Shown here: positions 60,918 through 64,000 of the stretch, piece after piece
How the letters are laid out: each line of letters starts with the position of its first letter
Position numbering within the stretch: the stretch's first letter is position 1
Source of the DNA: Terribacillus saccharophilus
GTDB lineage: Bacteria; Bacillota; Bacilli; Bacillales; Amphibacillaceae
Assembly (NCBI RefSeq): GCF_002272745.1
Contig: NZ_NPBD01000002.1
Location: 620,001-684,000, forward strand
DNA length: 64,000 nt
Direction of reading: 5' to 3'
Notes under the pieces: generated by a model
Told to the model about the DNA's origin: nothing
Seen by the model: only the letters and a program-made list of their open reading frames with translations
Databases searched by the model: none
Program-made: the position numbers and the translations under genes

Positions 60918-62366
60918 TTAATTCTTAGAAGGTACCTCTGATTGATAAGCATCGCCACGGCGTATGAAAATCGCTGTGACCAGACCAACCAATGCTATTA
61001 TCATCGTGAACAAGAATACATTATGTGATCCAAAGGTCATTGCTTTTGCTAACTCGGTCGTCTGCGTAGGCGCGGTTGAGTCGTGCAAGTAATTATTCAT
61101 ACCGCTCGTCAGGATACTAATTGATACAGCTGTACCAATCGCACCCGCCACCTGCTGCACAGTATTCATAACAGCCGTGCCGTGAGGGTATAGTTCTGGC
61201 GGCAATTGGTTCAGGCCGTTAGTTTGTGCAGGCATAAGCACCATGGCAGAGCCGATCATGAGTCCAATATGCAAAACTACAATCAGAGTCACGGATGAAG
61301 CGGTAGATATGTTGGAAAAGAACCATAGCATGACCGCCATGATAACGACTCCTGGAATCACAAGTAACTTAGGGCCATATTTATCGTACCAACTTCCCAT
61401 CCGAGGCGATAAGATTCCGTTCAATGCACTACCAGGCAGCAGCATTAGCCCAGCAGCTAATGTTGAAAGTCCTAATCCGTTTTGATTTTGCAAATACATT
61501 GGCAAAATAATCATAGTTGACATAAAAATCATCATACTCATTACAACAAGTATCACTCCAACAATGTACATAGGAAACTTGAAAACACGCAGATTCAATA
61601 GTGGTTGTTTCATAAAGATCTGACGAAGTATAAATAATACGAGTGCAACAAACCCAATGCCTATTGAGGTCATTACTATTGGACCTGTCCAGCCTTCAGA
61701 GCCTTCACCTGCCATACTAAACCCATAAACGATTCCTCCGAATCCGATAGTTGAAAATGTGACGGATAGCGGATCGATACGAAGCTTCGTAACCTCTGTT
61801 ACATTTTCCACATATTTTAGACCTATCAACAACCCGATAATTAAAAACGGAAGTGATAGCCAGAAGATGTAGTGCCATGATAAATATTGTATGATTACTC
61901 CCGCCACTGTTGGTCCTAGTGCTGGGGCGAACATGTAGACAAGCCCTACTAAACCCATTGCCGCTCCACGCTTTTCCTTAGGAAAGACAAATAATACAGT
62001 ATTGAAAATAAGAGGCATCAGTAAACCTATACCGATTGCTTGTAGAACGCGTGCCACCATCAACATTTCGAAATTCAAACCAATAGCTGCAACCAATGTA
62101 CCGATGATTGTACTTGTGAGTGAAGTGATAAATAACTGTCTAGTTGTAAACCTCTGCAGCAATAATCCGCTTATTGGACTTATAATACCAAGAACAAGCA
62201 AGAAACCTGTTGTTAGCCACTGAGCGGTTGCAGCCGAGATTTGGAACACTTCCATCAAATTACTGAGCGCAATATTTAATGCATTTTCACTGAGAATTCC
62301 AACGAAACCGCATATGAGCAATGACGCCATAATACCCCTAGTGTTGTATTGTTTATTTGCTTCCAT
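60918..62366 (-). CDS. MFS multidrug efflux protein, DHA2 (EmrB/QacA/LmrB) type
   Basis: This ~482-residue transporter has 14 predicted membrane segments. It shows motif C GLVYMFAPALGPTVAGVI (~residue 147), which is specific for drug antiporters, and a conserved NIALSNLMEVF region in helix 1. ATG 62366 is preferred over the preceding GTG by its spacing to AAGGGG. It lies upstream of the NTF2-like remnant. The substrate is unknown. Confidence 0.88.
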   Translation of the reverse strand: MEANKQYNTRGIMASLLICGFVGILSENALNIALSNLMEVFQISAATAQWLTTGFLLVLGIISPISGLLLQRFTTRQLFITSLTSTIIGTLVAAIGLNFEMLMVARVLQAIGIGLLMPLIFNTVLFVFPKEKRGAAMGLVGLVYMFAPALGPTVAGVIIQYLSWHYIFWLSLPFLIIGLLIGLKYVENVTEVTKLRIDPLSVTFSTIGFGGIVYGFSMAGEGSEGWTGPIVMTSIGIGFVALVLFILRQIFMKQPLLNLRVFKFPMYIVGVILVVMSMMIFMSTMIILPMYLQNQNGLGLSTLAAGLMLLPGSALNGILSPRMGSWYDKYGPKLLVIPGVVIMAVMLWFFSNISTASSVTLIVVLHIGLMIGSAMVLMPAQTNGLNQLPPELYPHGTAVMNTVQQVAGAIGTAVSISILTSGMNNYLHDSTAPTQTTELAKAMTFGSHNVFLFTMIIALVGLVTAIFIRRGDAYQSEVPSKN

Positions 62367-62412
62367 CACAATCCCCTTCTTTTAAAAGATGTATTCTACT
62401 TTATAGAAAACA

Positions 62413-62448
62413 AAAGATGGGCCAACACATTGGAATGGCTAACCCATC
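62413..62448 (-). terminator. Terminator between the NTF2-like gene and the MFS gene
   Basis: GATGGG ... CCCATC stem with inner pairing is followed by TTTTGTTTTC on the minus strand. Confidence 0.65.
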
Positions 62449-62472
62449 TGTATTAAGGCACATGCCTCAAAA

Positions 62473-62937
62473 TTACTGATTCAGTTCTTTTCTTTCATTC
62501 CATACAAAATTGGATGTCCTTTTAGCAATCAACCAGCTTCCGTTTTCATAAACGTACTCATCTTTATAAGAAACAGCTGAAGTGTTATTTATTTTTTTTC
62601 CATTCTCGGAACTGATGAGATCTACACGACAATATAGAGTTCCTTCAGCCTTATTTCCGTTTATCGTTACAACATGTTGACCATTGCTGTGATAAACTGT
62701 TTCAAAATTTGCTAGGTAACCGTCAAATGCTTCTCCTATTTCTTTTGTCCCCTTCAAACTTGAAGTTAATTCTCCGTTCACATAGGATTCAACACTTGCA
62801 TCATTCGTGAAAAGTTCAGTTTGCTTCCAAACTTCTTTCTCATCTGCCAATATCGAGAAATTATCCACCAAATCTCTCAAAGCCCTTACGTTTTCTAATT
62901 CATTAAGTTTTTCTTCCAATGATTTATTGTTTTGCAT
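62473..62937 (-). CDS. NTF2-like (SnoaL-type) protein
   Basis: This 154-residue protein has the cone-shaped NTF2 fold pattern: N-terminal helices (LNELENVRALRDLVDNFSIL), a conserved ELFTNDASVESYVNGEL, and strands GNKAEGTLYCRVDL and NGSWLIAKRTSNFVW. Members include small enzymes and ligand-binding proteins; catalytic residues cannot be fixed. It lies between an SDR and an MFS gene with its own terminator. Confidence 0.8.
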   Translation of the reverse strand: MQNNKSLEEKLNELENVRALRDLVDNFSILADEKEVWKQTELFTNDASVESYVNGELTSSLKGTKEIGEAFDGYLANFETVYHSNGQHVVTINGNKAEGTLYCRVDLISSENGKKINNTSAVSYKDEYVYENGSWLIAKRTSNFVWNERKELNQ

Positions 62938-63006
62938 TTTATTCTTCCTCCTAAATGAAAGCTGATTAAAGTATTTGCATTTTAACTAGTTGTAAACGTG
63001 TATTAC

Positions 63007-63852
63007 TCACTCAAAATTTGTTTTGTCGGAAACTTCACGCCAGTTGTTATACTCGGTTTGGCGTCTTTGAAGATACTGATTGATAAAATCTACCATTCCA
63101 GTTCCGCCAATAAATCGGAATGGAGGATTGCTATCCAAAAGTACCGATATCAATGCCTTTGCTAATCTCTCTGGATCGCCCGGTTCATTTTTGTGGAAGG
63201 AATTATAGAAATTCTGCATCTTTTCTCGTTGCTCGTTATAATCCTCGATCTCTAAATCAGAGAATTTTGCCGAAGTCTTTGCATTAGAAAAGTCTGTCCG
63301 AAAAGGACCAGGCTCAACAAGCATGCACCGGATTCCAAATGGCTTAAGCTCAATGTTTAATCCTTCCATCCAACCTTCTAGGGCGAACTTAGAGGCACTA
63401 TACACAGATCCACCTTCTGTTGCTGTGATTCCAACAACAGAACTAACGGTAATGATAGAACCAGAGCGCTGCTTTCTCATGATTGGCAATAGCTCTCGAG
63501 TAAGTCTCATAGTCCCGAATACATTTGTTTCCATTTGCTCGCGTATTTGCTTTTCGGTCGTTTCCTCAAAATAACCGAGTTGTCCATAACCCGCGTTGTT
63601 GACTAAAACATCGATTCGTCCAAACTGTTCTAAAGCTGTGTCCACTGTAGATTTTATTTGTTCATTATTCGTAATATCGAGAGTAGCTATCAGTAAATTT
63701 GACGATTTACCAAGCTCATCTTCCATGCCTGCTGTGTTACGCGCTGTAGCCACAACATTATAGCCTTTGGCTAGTGCTTCCTTTGCAATCGCAACACCTA
63801 AACCTTTGTTTGCTCCAGTTATCAACCATACTTGATTGTTTGTATCCGCCAT
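63007..63852 (-). CDS. Short-chain dehydrogenase/reductase
   Basis: This 281-residue classical SDR has the coenzyme motif ITGANKGLGVAIAKEA, NNAG (VLVNNAGYGQ), and catalytic Ser (ITVSSVVG) with Y-x-x-x-K (YSASKFALEG). The TARN after the second strand suggests NADP use. The ribosome site AAGGTGGG precedes the ATG, 15 bases behind the aldo/keto reductase stop. A substrate carbonyl compound cannot be named. Confidence 0.9.
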   Translation of the reverse strand: MADTNNQVWLITGANKGLGVAIAKEALAKGYNVVATARNTAGMEDELGKSSNLLIATLDITNNEQIKSTVDTALEQFGRIDVLVNNAGYGQLGYFEETTEKQIREQMETNVFGTMRLTRELLPIMRKQRSGSIITVSSVVGITATEGGSVYSASKFALEGWMEGLNIELKPFGIRCMLVEPGPFRTDFSNAKTSAKFSDLEIEDYNEQREKMQNFYNSFHKNEPGDPERLAKALISVLLDSNPPFRFIGGTGMVDFINQYLQRRQTEYNNWREVSDKTNFE

Positions 63853-63867
63853 GTTATCCCACCTTGA

Positions 63868-64000
63868 TTAAATGTTGATTTTAAAGCTATTGAGACTTTT
63901 TGCTCGCTCATAATCGCTGACGTCATGGAACAAACTCTTCTTCGTCTCCAATGTAGCAATCATTTTCATATCTTCATCACTTAGTTCAAAATCAAAGATA
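63868..64000 (-). CDS. Aldo/keto reductase, C-terminal end (partial)
   Basis: Only the last ~43 codons are present; the gene continues beyond the right edge. The sequence IFDFELSDEDMKMIATLETK, then SLFHDVSDYER, is the usual C-terminus of NADPH-dependent aldo/keto reductases. It ends just before the SDR gene and is probably in the same transcript. Confidence 0.8.
   Translation of the reverse strand, partial: IFDFELSDEDMKMIATLETKKSLFHDVSDYERAKSLNSFKINI

Overview
The window is a chromosome segment of a low-GC, endospore-forming Bacillaceae bacterium. The evidence is a near-continuous stretch in the order known from Bacillus subtilis around spo0A: spo0A, spoIVB, recN, argR/ahrC, tlyA, dxs, ispA, xseB, xseA, folD, nusB, yqhY, accC, accB, spoIIIAH to AA, efp, a peptidase, aroQ, yqhR, yqhQ, yqhP, yqhO, mntR, yqhL, gcvPB, gcvPA, gcvT, yqhH, yqhG and yqzE. 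A halotolerant Bacillaceae genus such as Terribacillus would fit, but the genus cannot be fixed from sequence alone.

Region by region. (1) 1-7.7 kb, minus strand: an L-rhamnose catabolic cluster. It holds an MFS permease, the bifunctional aldolase/dehydrogenase RhaEW, kinase RhaB, mutarotase RhaM, isomerase RhaA, DeoR-type regulator RhaR and the start of an ABC sugar-binding lipoprotein. Two promoters, before the MFS gene and before rhaEW, share A-rich operator-like repeats and a cre-like site just downstream of the -10. (2) 7.9-8.9 kb: a YdcZ-type DMT exporter. (3) 9.2-45.2 kb: the conserved core. It covers sporulation control (Spo0A, SpoIVB, the SpoIIIA channel), isoprenoid start-up, one-carbon and fatty-acid enzymes, manganese sensing and the glycine cleavage operon behind a tandem glycine riboswitch. 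An asymmetric heterodimeric ABC exporter sits between accB and spoIIIAH. (4) 45.2-59.5 kb: an AT-rich accessory region where sinIR/tasA/comG lie in B. subtilis. It holds small secreted, membrane and lipoproteins, a DegU-like regulator without a phosphoacceptor, a Rap-Phr cassette, an ATP-dependent DNA ligase, a secreted nuclease, an orphan VbhA-like antitoxin, an Mrr-like nuclease, tandem DUF3862 repeats and a Spo0E-like peptide, with several decayed genes. (5) 59.9-64 kb: a stress or xenobiotic-type block of an NAD(P)-binding protein, a frameshifted NTF2-like gene, an MFS efflux pump, another NTF2-like protein, an SDR and the end of an aldo/keto reductase.

The most striking unexplained element is an apparently free-standing RNA gene at about 53.5-53.74 kb. 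It has its own sigma-A-like promoter and an intrinsic terminator, and can fold into three consecutive H-type pseudoknots, two joined by the same GTTATAAGA linker. A decayed copy of its 3' end lies at about 58.3 kb. There it is followed by an intact DUF3862 gene, whereas the intact RNA is followed by only a decayed scrap of that gene. A decayed duplicate of the phr gene also lies about 4 kb from the intact one. The accessory region has therefore been reshuffled by duplication and decay. It also concentrates modulators of the phosphorelay and of DegU-type signalling (Rap-Phr, Spo0E-like, DegU-like) within 50 kb of spo0A.

No tRNA, rRNA, insertion sequence or CRISPR array was seen.
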